In this document: positions 31,898 to 42,949 of the stretch, piece after piece
How positions within the stretch are numbered: position 1 is the stretch's first letter
Layout: the number at the start of each line of letters is the position of its first letter
From: Rhodanobacter sp. FDAARGOS 1247
GTDB lineage: Bacteria; Pseudomonadota; Gammaproteobacteria; Xanthomonadales; Rhodanobacteraceae
Assembly: GCF_016889805.1 (NCBI RefSeq)
Contig: NZ_CP069535.1
Coordinates: 1,550,001-1,614,000, forward strand
DNA: 64,000 nt
Reading direction: 5' to 3'
Program-made: the position numbers and the translations under genes
The notes under the pieces: generated by a model
What the model was told of the DNA's origin: nothing
Database searches by the model: none
The model's input: only the letters and a program-made list of their open reading frames with translations

Positions 31898-32401
31898 GCG
31901 GCGGACATCTCGGTGGCGCTGGCCGGCCTGCGCCGGTCGTTGCGAACACTGTAGGGCGTCACGCGGTCACGCCCGGATCGGCGTGGCGCCAGCGTCGTCG
32001 TCATGCGGACGCCGTGGTCCTTCATCCTCGGGCGAAGGGCTGTGCTGCGCGGGCGGCACGGCAGGATCGGGAAGGTCCGGAGCCTGCCCGCCGCGACTGA
32101 GTTCGCCGCGCCAGCGCGGCAATGCGTCGGGATAGTGGGCCTGGATGAAGGCGATCAGGCCTTCGCGCACCAGGCAGCGAAGGTCCCAGCCACGGCCGGA
32201 ATCCGAGGTGCTGACCAGGGCGCGCAGCTGCATGGCGTGTTCGTCGGTGTCGGTCACCTGCAGGATGCAGACGCGGCGATCCCACAGTTCCGACTGGTCG
32301 CACAGCCGCGTCAGCTCCTCGCGCAGCGGCGCCAGCGGCGTGCGGTAGTCGAGCTTGAGATACACCGTGCCGATCAGTTGCGCGCTCTGCCGGGTCCAGT
32401 T
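31898..32401. repeat. right copy of the pdxR/mscS junction direct repeat
   Basis: It contains the last 18 pdxR codons (AADISVALAGLRRSLRTL and stop) and, on the other strand, the 3' end of mscS. The pdxR part is only a fragment and should not be expressed. It matches 28821-29240 except for 78 bases missing from the left copy. Confidence 0.85.
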
Positions 32402-33145
32402 CTGGAACGGGTTTTCGATGAACCAGTTCAGCGGCACCACCAGCCGTCGTTCGTCCCAGATGCGCACCACCACGTAGGTGCCGGTGATCTCCTCGATGCG
32501 GCCCCATTCGCCTTCGATGATCACCACGTCGTCGAGCCGGATCGGCTGGGTCAGGGCAATCTGCAGGCCGGCGATCAGGTTGCTCAGCACGGGTTTGGCG
32601 GCCAGTCCGATCGCCAGGCCCGCCACGCCGGCCGAGGCGAGCAGGCTGGTGCCGAGCTGGCGCACGCCGGGAATGGTCATCAGGATGATCGCGGCGCCCA
32701 GGATGATCACGATGACGTCGGCGGTGCGCCCGAGTACGCGCACCTGGGTCACCACGCGGCGCGCACGCAGGTTGTCGGCCACGTCCATCGGATGGTTGCG
32801 GATCGCGGCGTCCTCGAACGCGCCGATGCAGCGCACCACCAGCCACGTACACGCGCCCAGCAACGCGATCAGCGAGAGATGCTGCAGCAGGGTGAACAGC
32901 GGCGAGACGCTGGCGGGCCAGGTGCGCAGGCAGATCGCCAGCGCCAGCAGTGGCAGCACCCACTCCATCGGACCGCTGGCGCGGCGCAGGAGATCCGAAA
33001 GCACTGGTTGCCGCGCCGCCACGCGGTCCAGCGCGGCGTAGGCCGCGACGCGCACGAGCAGGGCAAGCATCAGGCCGGCCACCAGCGCCAGGCCAAGGCG
33101 TGCCCACGGATCAGCGGCCAAGGTCGAGAGGAAATCGCTCAGCAT
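31967..33145 (-). CDS. MscS-family small-conductance mechanosensitive channel
   Basis: This 392-residue channel has four or five membrane helices in the first 200 residues. The pore helix and following beta domain are recognised by ASAGVAGLAIGLAAKPVLSN and IRLDDVVIIEGEWGRIEEI, with the C-terminal RRLVVPLNWFIENPFQNW. A charged disordered tail (DDDAGATPIRA) ends the protein. ATG at 33145 is chosen; a longer frame to 33226 lacks a binding site. Its 3' end has a decayed duplicate at 28890-29240. Confidence 0.88.
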   Translation of the reverse strand: MLSDFLSTLAADPWARLGLALVAGLMLALLVRVAAYAALDRVAARQPVLSDLLRRASGPMEWVLPLLALAICLRTWPASVSPLFTLLQHLSLIALLGACTWLVVRCIGAFEDAAIRNHPMDVADNLRARRVVTQVRVLGRTADVIVIILGAAIILMTIPGVRQLGTSLLASAGVAGLAIGLAAKPVLSNLIAGLQIALTQPIRLDDVVIIEGEWGRIEEITGTYVVVRIWDERRLVVPLNWFIENPFQNWTRQSAQLIGTVYLKLDYRTPLAPLREELTRLCDQSELWDRRVCILQVTDTDEHAMQLRALVSTSDSGRGWDLRCLVREGLIAFIQAHYPDALPRWRGELSRGGQAPDLPDPAVPPAQHSPSPEDEGPRRPHDDDAGATPIRA

Positions 33146-33217
33146 GATGTCCAGCCTGCCGCTTTCGATGTGGAAGAAATGTCGGCTGGCGGACGGGCGT
33201 GGGCGCATGCGCGCGAA

Positions 33218-33241
33218 GAAGGGCACCCTTCGGTGCCCTTC
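33218..33241. terminator. terminator hairpin after the DUF2383 gene
   Basis: A perfect 10-base stem, GAAGGGCACC with GGTGCCCTTC, flanks the loop CTTC. It lies between the stop of the DUF2383 gene and the start of the mscS gene, both on the minus strand. The T-run on the minus strand is short (TTCTTC). Confidence 0.5.
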
Positions 33242-33278
33242 GTTCGTTGCCGAATCGCAAGTCGGTCAGCTGGCACGA

Positions 33279-33731
33279 TCAGCTGGCGTGGAACGCCTGC
33301 TTGATGTCGCGCATCTGGTCATGGCCGTTGCGCACCGAGGTGTAGACATCGGCGATCACCGACAGCGTATGGGGCGAGATCTCATCGTCCTTCATCGCGT
33401 CCTCGAATTTCGACTTGATGTGATCCTCGCCGCGTTCGACCTCGTCGACCACGGCCTTGTTGTCGGCCTTGGTGAGGCTGGTGCGCAGGTTGACGAACAT
33501 CCGGTGCGCCGAGGCCAGCACGGTGCCGTCGTCCTCGGGTTTGCCGCCCAGCGAGCGCACGCAGTTCTGCAGGGCCGACGCCGCGGTGCGGCGCTCGCCG
33601 GAGCGCGCGCGGAACAGCGAGACCAGCGGTTCGCTTTTCGCATCCTTGGCCGCTTCGGCGTAACCGTCGGCGCTGTCCAGGGTGGTTTCGATCAGGCTGT
33701 TGAGGGTCTTGATGTCGTGTTCGTTGTTCAT
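33279..33731 (-). CDS. DUF2383 four-helix-bundle protein
   Basis: This 150-residue all-helical protein is of the PA2169/DUF2383 type. It starts MNNEHDIKTLNSLIETTLDSADGYAEAA and contains conserved ERRTAASALQ and an acidic DEVERGEDHIKSKFEDAM block. The fold is ferritin-like and the family is often stress-inducible; the function is unknown. ATG at 33731 follows GGAGAACTC. It has its own terminator-like hairpin downstream. Confidence 0.88.
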   Translation of the reverse strand: MNNEHDIKTLNSLIETTLDSADGYAEAAKDAKSEPLVSLFRARSGERRTAASALQNCVRSLGGKPEDDGTVLASAHRMFVNLRTSLTKADNKAVVDEVERGEDHIKSKFEDAMKDDEISPHTLSVIADVYTSVRNGHDQMRDIKQAFHAS

Positions 33732-33911
33732 GAGTTCTCCTTGCGGATTCCGATGTGGACCGTGGTGGCAGGGGAATCGCCGTGGACAAGTACACGGGAG
33801 GGCAGGTGACGGAAGCGCCACGGCTTTGTTCAGACCCGTGGCTTGCGTTCATCTTGATGGCGCGTTGTTGCGCGGGTGGGCGCGCGTTGGAGAAGGGCGC
33901 GCATCGACTGC

Positions 33912-33943
33912 TTGACTCTTGACCTTGATCAATGGTCTAGACT
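33912..33943 (+). promoter_or_regulatory. MerR-type promoter for cueR-copA
   Basis: TTGACT (33912-33917) and TAGACT (33938-33943) are separated by a 20-base spacer, longer than the usual 17. MerR regulators activate exactly such promoters by twisting DNA. The spacer holds a dyad, GACC-T-TGATCA-A-TGGTC (33921-33937), a fitting CueR operator. The cueR ATG is eight bases downstream of the -10. Confidence 0.75.
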
Positions 33944-33950
33944 TGTCCGC

Positions 33951-34372
33951 ATGGATACCCAAGCTCCCTCCCTGACCATCGGTGCCGTCGCCAGGCGCGT
34001 CGGCGTGGCGATCGACACGATCCGTTATTACGAGCGCGAAGGCCTGCTGCCCGAACCCGAACGGCGCGCTTCCGGCTATCGCAGTTACGGCGAGGCCACG
34101 GTGGCGCAGCTGCGCTTCATCCGCCGTGCCAAGGATCTCGGCTTCACGCTGGAGGAGATCCGCGAATTGCTGGCGCTGTCGGCGGATCGCCAGCGCGGGG
34201 TGAAGGCGGTGAAGCGGCGGGCGGAAAAGCGGCTGGCGGCCATCGAGCAGCGCATCGCCGAACTGCAGCGCGTGCGCGATGGACTGGCGCAACTGGTGGC
34301 CTCGTGCCCCGGACACGGCAAGCCGGAGCAGTGTCCGATCCTGCGCGCGCTGAGCGACGACAAGGTGGCGGC

Positions 34373-34376
<4 letters not shown>
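33951..34376 (+). CDS. cueR: CueR-like MerR-family copper-responsive regulator
   Basis: This 141-residue MerR-family activator has the helix-turn-helix ([26 protein letters not shown], residues 9-34), a coiled-coil dimer helix and a C-terminal metal loop, C119-PGHGKPEQ-C128. Position 84 is valine, where zinc and lead sensors have cysteine, which favours Cu(I)/Ag(I) sensing. The loop spacing is nine residues apart rather than eight as in E. coli CueR. Start ATG 33951. The stop overlaps the copA start (ATGA). Confidence 0.88.
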
Positions 34377-36904
<2,528 letters not shown>

Positions 36905-37013
36905 GGCCTGCGTCGTGACGATTGTCACCGGCGATGCTTGACGGTGGCGACTGTGGCCGGTGGCGTGTCCGTTCGATCATGCTCCCGCACCACGGTGGTG
37001 CCGGAGAGCATCC

Positions 37014-37178
37014 ATGAACGTCATACCCGAAACCCGCGGCACGCTCGACAGATACCTGCCCCTGCTGCTCGGCCTGATGGCTGCGCTGTTTGTGGGCAGG
37101 GCGCTGAGGAAGACCTTGTGGAGCGCGTTCGCCCTGTACATGGCCTTGCACTACAGCGGCATTCGTCCGTTTGGCTGA
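37014..37178 (+). CDS. small membrane protein of unknown function
   Basis: This 54-residue protein has one or two hydrophobic segments (LPLLLGLMAALFVGRALRKT and WSAFALYMALHY). The start is ATG at 37014 after GGAGAG, a strong binding site. The frame is open to 36960 but the upper part is a weak start. I do not recognise the family. It lies between copA and folC with short gaps, so it may be read with either. Confidence 0.6.
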   Translation: MNVIPETRGTLDRYLPLLLGLMAALFVGRALRKTLWSAFALYMALHYSGIRPFG

Positions 37179-37253
37179 GCGTTGCCCTAGACTTCGTGCC
37201 TACCGTTCGCGCACCGGCGCGGACGCAGCCACTCCCCAGCACAAAGTCACCGC

Positions 37254-38552
37254 ATGAGCCGCACACTCGCCGAATGGCTGGCGTACCAGGAACGCGTCAA
37301 CGTCCACAGCATCGAGCTGGGCCTCGAACGGGTCCGCGAGGTGTGGCAGCGGATGGGCGCACCGGCGCCGGCGCGACAGGTGATCACCGTCGCCGGCACC
37401 AATGGCAAGGGTTCCACGGTGGCCTTGCTGGAGGCGATGCTTCGCGCCGCGGGCCGCCGCGTGGGGGCATTCACCTCGCCACACCTGCTTGCTTACAACG
37501 AGCGCGTGCGCATCGACGGGGCGGATGCCGATGATGCGGTGCTGATCGCCTCGTTCGAGCGCATCGAGGCGGCGCGGGGCAGCATCCCGCTGACCTATTT
37601 CGAGTTCGGCACGCTGGCCGCGCTGGACCTGTTCGCGCGGGCCGGGCTCGACGTGGCCGTGCTGGAAGTGGGGCTGGGCGGACGGCTGGATGCGGTCAAC
37701 ATCATCGACGCCGACGCGGCGATCATCACCACGATCGACCTGGACCACATGGACTGGCTCGGCCCGGATCGCGACAGCATCGGCCGCGAGAAGGCCGGCA
37801 TCGCGCGGGCCGGGCGCCCGGCGATCGTGGGCGAGCTGGACCCGCCAGCGGGTCTGCTCGCCGCACTGGAAGCCTGCGGCGCCCGGGTCGAGCGGGCCGG
37901 CATCGATTTCAGCGTCGAGCGCCATGCGGACGGCTGGCGCTGGCGCCACCGCGACGGCAGTGCGATGGAACTGCCCGATCCGGCCCTATCCGCACCGGTG
38001 CAGTACGCGAACGCGGCGGCGGCGATTGCCGCGCTGCACGCGCTGGGCGACGAGAGGCTGACGCCCAGCGCGTTCTTTGCCGCGATCAGCGTGGGCCTGC
38101 ACGAGGTGCGGGTGCCGGCGCGACTGCAGCTGATCAGCGGCGAGGTTCCGATCATGGTGGATGTCGGGCACAACCCGCAGGCCGCCCGCGCCCTGGCCGA
38201 ATGGCTGGACGCGCGACCGTCGAGCACAGTGCGTGCCGTCTACGGCGCGCTCGCCGACAAGGATGCCGCGGGGGTGATCGCGGCGCTCGGCGACCGTGTC
38301 GATCACTGGCACCTGGCCGGACTGGACCAGGACAGTGCGCGCGGCATGAGCGTCGACGCGCTGGGCACCATCCTGCGACAGACCCTGCCGCAGGCCTCGT
38401 GCACGACGCACCCCAACGTGGCGGCGGCGTTGCAGGCGGCGCGTGCCGCCGCGAAAGCGGGCGACTGCATTCTCGCGTTCGGCTCGTTTTTCGTGGCCAC
38501 TGCGGTGCTGGCTGAACACGCGGCCATGGCGGGCGGCGTCGACGCCGGATGA
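37254..38552 (+). CDS. folC: bifunctional dihydrofolate/folylpolyglutamate synthase
   Basis: It adds glutamate to dihydropteroate and later folates, ATP-dependently. The 432-residue length is typical. The P-loop is TVAGTNGKGSTVALLEAML (about residues 46-64), followed by the family blocks TSPHLLAYNERVRIDG and VLEVGLGGRLDAVN. A mid-domain VDVGHNPQAARAL marks the C-terminal Mur-ligase-like domain. It heads a same-strand run with the SPOR, cvpA and purF genes, matching the usual proteobacterial order. Confidence 0.95.
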   Translation: MSRTLAEWLAYQERVNVHSIELGLERVREVWQRMGAPAPARQVITVAGTNGKGSTVALLEAMLRAAGRRVGAFTSPHLLAYNERVRIDGADADDAVLIASFERIEAARGSIPLTYFEFGTLAALDLFARAGLDVAVLEVGLGGRLDAVNIIDADAAIITTIDLDHMDWLGPDRDSIGREKAGIARAGRPAIVGELDPPAGLLAALEACGARVERAGIDFSVERHADGWRWRHRDGSAMELPDPALSAPVQYANAAAAIAALHALGDERLTPSAFFAAISVGLHEVRVPARLQLISGEVPIMVDVGHNPQAARALAEWLDARPSSTVRAVYGALADKDAAGVIAALGDRVDHWHLAGLDQDSARGMSVDALGTILRQTLPQASCTTHPNVAAALQAARAAAKAGDCILAFGSFFVATAVLAEHAAMAGGVDAG

Positions 38553-38569
38553 CCGTTGCCCGCGGCAGG

Positions 38570-38575
38570 TATAAT
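38570..38575 (+). promoter_or_regulatory. consensus -10 element before the SPOR gene
   Basis: TATAAT lies 42 bases before the TTG start of the SPOR-domain gene. No good -35 with normal spacing is evident, so this may be a chance match. Confidence 0.35.
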
Positions 38576-38616
38576 CGCCGTGTTGTGCACTGCCTTTGCC
38601 GTCCTGGAGCGATAAC

Positions 38617-39630
38617 TTGAAAACACGCCTGCTGGGAGCCGCCGTCCTGATTGCCTTGGCGGTTCTGTTCGTGCCGATGTTCTTTTCCAGTACGCCGCCA
38701 GCCCCCGGTGGCGACCAAGCCGTCAACCTGGCGATTCCGCCGGCACCCGATCGCGACCTGCAGACCCGCACCATGAGCCTTGCGCCCGACGCCGCCAGTG
38801 CCTCGGGCACGGTGGCGCCACCGGCCGAAACCGTCACGCCCGGATCGGGTGACCGGCTGGCCACGGTGAACATCGGCTCCAGCCGTCCGCGCGACGTGGA
38901 GACCGATCCGCAGGCCGGTCAGGCGCCGCCGCCGACCACGGTGACCATCGGCTCGGGCGCGTCGCCCAGCCAGCCGGTGATTCCGCAGCGGGACAAGCCG
39001 ACGGCGACGACCCCGCCGGTGGCGAGCAAGCCGCCCGCTTCCGTCGAACCGGCCAAGCCGGTGGCGGTCAGCCCGAAGCCCGCGCCGACACCTGTCGCGG
39101 TCGGTCGTGGCAACTACACGCTCAACCTCAGTGCCTATGCCAGCGCCGCCGGCGCGGCCAGCCTCGAACGTCGCGTGCGCGCCCTGGGCTATCCGGTCAG
39201 CGGCCAGACGATCACCCAGGCGGGCAAGCCGCGCACCCTGGTCACCGCCGGCCCGTTCGAAACGCGTGCCGCGGCCGAGGCGGCCCGGCTGAAGATCACC
39301 CAGTCGATTCCCGGCGTGCCGGCGCGGCTGGAACAGGACGCCAGCCGCGACAGCGCGCCGGCCAGCGCACCCGTGGCCCACGAGTCCGCCAGGGCCGGTG
39401 GCTGGGCGGTCCAGCTGGCGGCGATCAGCGCCCAGGCCGACGCGATCGCGCTGCGCGACAAGCTGCGCGCGAACGGTTTCGACAGCTTCGTCGATTCGGT
39501 GCAGGCCAGCGGCAAGCAGTTGTGGCGCGTGCGGGCCGGCCCGCAGACCCAGCGCAGCGACGCGCAGCGCGTGCACGACCAGATCAAGGCGAAGCTGGGC
39601 ATCGACGGCAACGTCGTCCCGGTGCCCTGA
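38617..39630 (+). CDS. SPOR-domain cell-division protein (DedD-like)
   Basis: This 337-residue protein is anchored by one N-terminal helix (residues 4-25, LLGAAVLIALAVLFVPMFF). A long proline/alanine-rich periplasmic linker follows. Two SPOR-type units come next, one in GNYTLNLSAYASAAGAASLE and the last in GGWAVQLAAISAQADAIALR to the end. SPOR domains bind denuded septal peptidoglycan. Start TTG at 38617 follows GGAG and gives the standard MKTRLLGA opening; no ATG fits. It sits between folC and cvpA. Confidence 0.88.
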   Translation: MKTRLLGAAVLIALAVLFVPMFFSSTPPAPGGDQAVNLAIPPAPDRDLQTRTMSLAPDAASASGTVAPPAETVTPGSGDRLATVNIGSSRPRDVETDPQAGQAPPPTTVTIGSGASPSQPVIPQRDKPTATTPPVASKPPASVEPAKPVAVSPKPAPTPVAVGRGNYTLNLSAYASAAGAASLERRVRALGYPVSGQTITQAGKPRTLVTAGPFETRAAAEAARLKITQSIPGVPARLEQDASRDSAPASAPVAHESARAGGWAVQLAAISAQADAIALRDKLRANGFDSFVDSVQASGKQLWRVRAGPQTQRSDAQRVHDQIKAKLGIDGNVVPVP

Positions 39631-39654
39631 GTTCAGCGGCAAGCTGGCGAACCC

Positions 39655-40284
39655 ATGAACTGGACCGACTACATCATCCTTGGCGTGCTGGCCCTGTCCG
39701 TCCTGGTCGGGCTGTGGCGCGGGCTGGTTTCCGAGGTGCTGGCGCTGGTGATCTGGATCGCCGCGTTCTGGGTGGCGTGGAGCTTCGGCCCGGCGGTGGC
39801 CCGACATTTCGAGCACGTGATCGAGCTGCCCTCGGCGCGGATCATCGTGGGTTACGGCCTGTGCTTCGTCGCCGTGCTGATTCTGGGTGCGCTGCTGCGC
39901 TTCGTGATCAGCCGGTTGGTCGAAAGCACCGGCCTGTCCGGTACCGACCGTCTGCTCGGCATGCTGTTCGGCCTGGTGCGGGGCGTGCTGCTGGTGACCC
40001 TGCTGGTATTCCTGATCGGCTTCACCGCGTTCACCCGCGATCCATGGTGGCAGCAGTCCGTGCTGCTGCCCCAGTTCCAGCACGTGGCCGCATGGCTGGG
40101 CCAGCAGGTGCCGCCCGGCGTGCGCGATTACATCCACCCGCCGGCCGTGCTCGATCGCCTGTCCGGCTTGCCCGCGACCCTGCCTGCCTCCATATCCGGC
40201 GCGTCACCCGCGCCAGCGGCGACCTCCATCCATCCGGCATCGCCGGCCGCAGCCAGCTCGGCTGCGCCGCCCCGGAATTTCTGA
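39655..40284 (+). CDS. cvpA: CvpA family membrane protein
   Basis: This 209-residue inner-membrane protein with four helices is named for colicin V production. Its likely role is in envelope integrity and it commonly precedes purF. The opening MNWTDYIILGVLALSVLVGL and the middle GMLFGLVRGVLLVTLLVFL match the family. An alanine/proline-rich tail (about 175-209) is poorly conserved. It lies 27 bases before purF on the same strand. Confidence 0.92.
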   Translation: MNWTDYIILGVLALSVLVGLWRGLVSEVLALVIWIAAFWVAWSFGPAVARHFEHVIELPSARIIVGYGLCFVAVLILGALLRFVISRLVESTGLSGTDRLLGMLFGLVRGVLLVTLLVFLIGFTAFTRDPWWQQSVLLPQFQHVAAWLGQQVPPGVRDYIHPPAVLDRLSGLPATLPASISGASPAPAATSIHPASPAAASSAAPPRNF

Positions 40285-40311
40285 ACACATCTCCCGAAGC
40301 AGGCAACAATC

Positions 40312-41787
40312 ATGTGCGGAATCATCGGCATTGTCGGTACCACCGAAGTGGCATCGGCGCTTTATGACGGACTGACGGTGCTGCAGCACCGCGGCCAGGA
40401 CGCCGCCGGCATCGCCACCGTGGACGGCTCGCGGCTGCGCCTGCACAAGGGCAACGGCCTGGTCCGCGACGTGTTCGGCCAGAGCGCGATGGCGGGCCTG
40501 CGCGGGCGCATCGGCATCGGTCACTGCCGTTACCCCACCGCCGGCTCCGAAGGTTCGGCCGAGGCGCAGCCGTTCTACGTGAATTCGCCCTACGGCATCG
40601 CGTTTGCCCACAACGGCAACCTGGTCAACACCGACGCACTGCGCCGCGAGATGTTCGAGGGCGATCGCCGCCACATCAACACCGAATCCGACTCCGAGGT
40701 GCTGCTGAACGTGCTGGCGCACGAGCTGCAGATCCAGGACCGCATGGCGTTGACCCCGGACCACATCTTCAAGGCGGTGGCCGGCGTGCATGCGCGGGCC
40801 CGCGGCGGCTATGCCTGCATCGCGCTGCTGCTGGGCTACGGCCTGATCGCGTTCCGCGACCCCAACGGCATCCGCCCGCTGGTGCTGGGCGAGCGGATCA
40901 CCGGCGAAGGCCGTGAATACGCGGTGGCCTCGGAGTCGGTGGCGCTGGACATCCTGGGCTTCAAGCGCATCCGCGACGTGGCGCCGGGCGAGGCGGTGAT
41001 CATCACCGACGACGGCCAGTTGCACAGTCGCCGCTGCGCCGAGGGCGCGACGCATACGCCGTGCATCTTCGAATACGTGTACCTGGCGCGGCCCGACTCG
41101 ATGATCGAGGACGTCTCGGTGTACAAGGCGCGCCTGCGCATGGGCGAGAAGCTGGCCGAGAAGATCCTGCGCCTGCGCCCGGACCACGGCATCGACGCGG
41201 TGATCCCGATTCCCGACACCGCGCGCACCGCGGCCAGCGCGCTGGCCGGCGCGCTGGGCGTGCCGTTCCGCGAGGGCTTCGTCAAGAACCGCTACATCGG
41301 CCGCACCTTCATCATGCCGGGGCAGGGCGAGCGGGTGAAATCGGTGCGCCGCAAGCTCAACGCGATCGACCTGGAGTTCCGCAAGAAGAACGTACTGCTG
41401 GTGGACGACTCGATCGTGCGCGGCACCACCTCGAAGCAGATCATCCAGATGGCCCGCGACGCCGGCGCCAAAAACGTCTACTTCGCCTCCGCCGCGCCGC
41501 CGGTGCGTTACCCGAACGTCTACGGCATCGACATGCCGTCCACCTCGGAGCTGGTCGCCGCCGGGCATACCGAGCAGGAAGTGGAGCACGTGCTGGGCGC
41601 CGACTGGCTGATCTACCAGGACCTGAAGGACCTGATCTGGGCGGTGCAGGACGGCAACGAGAACCTGCAGCAGTTCGACACCTCCTGCTTCTCGGGCGAG
41701 TACATCACCGGACTCGACCAGCGTTACCTGGAGCAGATCGAAATGCTGCGCTCGGACGACGCCAAGGCGGCACGGCGCGTCGTCTGA
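40312..41787 (+). CDS. purF: amidophosphoribosyltransferase
   Basis: It makes 5-phosphoribosylamine from PRPP and glutamine, the first step of purine synthesis. MCGIIGIVG gives the N-terminal nucleophile cysteine (C2 after Met removal). The glutaminase domain follows, and the phosphoribosyltransferase PRPP loop is [13 protein letters not shown] (about 363-375). The length of 491 fits the E. coli-type enzyme without the iron-sulfur cluster propeptide. ATG at 40312 is 27 bases after cvpA. Confidence 0.96.
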   Translation: MCGIIGIVGTTEVASALYDGLTVLQHRGQDAAGIATVDGSRLRLHKGNGLVRDVFGQSAMAGLRGRIGIGHCRYPTAGSEGSAEAQPFYVNSPYGIAFAHNGNLVNTDALRREMFEGDRRHINTESDSEVLLNVLAHELQIQDRMALTPDHIFKAVAGVHARARGGYACIALLLGYGLIAFRDPNGIRPLVLGERITGEGREYAVASESVALDILGFKRIRDVAPGEAVIITDDGQLHSRRCAEGATHTPCIFEYVYLARPDSMIEDVSVYKARLRMGEKLAEKILRLRPDHGIDAVIPIPDTARTAASALAGALGVPFREGFVKNRYIGRTFIMPGQGERVKSVRRKLNAIDLEFRKKNVLLVDDSIVRGTTSKQIIQMARDAGAKNVYFASAAPPVRYPNVYGIDMPSTSELVAAGHTEQEVEHVLGADWLIYQDLKDLIWAVQDGNENLQQFDTSCFSGEYITGLDQRYLEQIEMLRSDDAKAARRVV

Positions 41788-41798
41788 ATCCGTGCCTC

Positions 41799-42611
41799 GT
41801 GACTGATCTCCATGCTGCTGCCAGGCGCTGCCTCGACGCCACCGACCCGGCCGAGAAGCTGCGCCTGACCCACGAGACCTGGCAGGCCTTTCTCGCCGGC
41901 GAGTTGCGCGCCGATCCCGACTCGCCGCCACCCGAGCCGATCGGCGCGCCCGGCCGCCCGGCGAAGCCGCGACTGGTCAATGCGCGCCAGGTGCCGCAGC
42001 GCGGGCTGGGCAGCGCCGAGGGGCGGGCCGCGCTGGTGCATGCGGTGGCGCACATCGAGTTCAACGCGATCAACCTGGCCTGGGACGCGGTCTACCGGTA
42101 TCGCGACAAGCCGGCCGACTATTACCGCGACTGGGCCAGTTGCGCCCACGACGAGGCCCGGCACTTCGCCATGCTGTCGGCACGGCTGGCCGAGCTGGGC
42201 CATGCCTACGGCGACTTCGACGCGCACGACGGCCTGTGGGCGATGGCCGAGAAGACCGCCGCGCACGACACCGCCCGGATGGCGCTGGTGCCCCGCGTGC
42301 TGGAGGCGCGCGGACTGGATGTCACGCCGGGCATGATCGAGCGCCTGCGCAAGCTGGGCGACCAGCGCACGGTGGCGATCCTCGAGGTGATCCTGCGCGA
42401 GGAAGTGGCCCACGTCGCCGCCGGCACCCGCTGGTACCGGCACTGCTGCGAGCGCGACGGCGTCGATCCGATCGACACCTTCTTCGTCCTGCTGCGCGAC
42501 TACATGGGCGCGACCCTGCGCGGCCCGTTCAACCGGCCGGCGCGACTGGAGGCGGGCTTCCTGGAAGAGGAACTGGACCGCCTGGCGGCGCTGTCGCCGA
42601 TGCCGGGCTGA
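41799..42611 (+). CDS. DUF455 family ferritin-like protein
   Basis: This 270-residue protein shows the DUF455 pattern: VAHIEFNAINLAWDAVYRY, then CAHDEARHFAMLSARL and REEVAHVAAGTRWYRH. The repeated glutamate and histidine residues suggest a ferritin-like di-metal site. Family members are of unknown function, sometimes linked to tRNA or rhamnose metabolism. The start is GTG at 41799, since no in-frame ATG fits; the gene is 11 bases after purF. A terminator follows. Confidence 0.82.
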   Translation: MTDLHAAARRCLDATDPAEKLRLTHETWQAFLAGELRADPDSPPPEPIGAPGRPAKPRLVNARQVPQRGLGSAEGRAALVHAVAHIEFNAINLAWDAVYRYRDKPADYYRDWASCAHDEARHFAMLSARLAELGHAYGDFDAHDGLWAMAEKTAAHDTARMALVPRVLEARGLDVTPGMIERLRKLGDQRTVAILEVILREEVAHVAAGTRWYRHCCERDGVDPIDTFFVLLRDYMGATLRGPFNRPARLEAGFLEEELDRLAALSPMPG

Positions 42612-42613
42612 GC

Positions 42614-42685
42614 GGGCCGGCGGCGAGGCCAAATAGAAAAACCAGCCTGGGGCCGGCGGCGAGACCAAATAAAAAAGCCGGCCTG
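42614..42685. repeat. 36-base tandem repeat before a terminator
   Basis: Two adjacent near-copies (42614-42649 and 42650-42685) share GGGCCGGCGGCGAG-CCAAATA and end GCCTG. The second copy contains the left arm of the terminator. It seems to have arisen by local duplication of the terminator region; coding is not evident. Confidence 0.75.
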
Positions 42686-42698
42686 AGGCCGGCTTTTT
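42672..42698. terminator. bidirectional terminator between DUF455 gene and tRNA-Pro
   Basis: AAAAAGCCGGCC-TGA-GGCCGGCTTTTT is a 12-base perfect stem with a T-run on both strands. It should stop the DUF455 transcript and the oppositely directed tRNA-Pro. Confidence 0.88.
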
Positions 42699-42708
42699 CA
42701 TCGAATTT

Positions 42709-42785
42709 TGGTCGGGGTGACAGGATTCGAACCTGCGACTTCTACGTCCCGAACGTAGCGCTCTACCAGGCTGAGCTACACCCCG
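42709..42785 (-). tRNA. tRNA-Pro (CGG anticodon)
   Basis: The 77-base minus-strand gene begins CGGGGTG and ends CACCCCG-A-CCA, with CCA encoded. The anticodon loop is TTCGGGA in a CTACG/CGTAG stem, so the anticodon is CGG, reading proline CCG. The TTCGAAT T-loop and AGCCTGGTAGA D-loop are normal. It lies between the bidirectional terminator and hisS. The stretch 42612-42949 holds only this tRNA, the repeat and the terminator. Confidence 0.95.
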
Positions 42786-42949
42786 TGGGAAGCCGCGTAT
42801 CTTAATCGCGGATCGGGAGCTTGGCAACAGGTTTGCGCGATCGGCCTGGCGACGATGCTGGGGAAGGCTGCCGGCGTTCTGTTAATCTTGACGGCTGCCG
42901 TCGCGCGCCTTCGCGCGGCGGAATGTCCACCCCGTCAGTAGAGGATTCC

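Noticed and set aside
28821..32401. Composite transposon bounded by direct repeats
   Set aside because: The repeats are pieces of pdxR and mscS, not insertion sequences, and no transposase or terminal inverted repeats are present.
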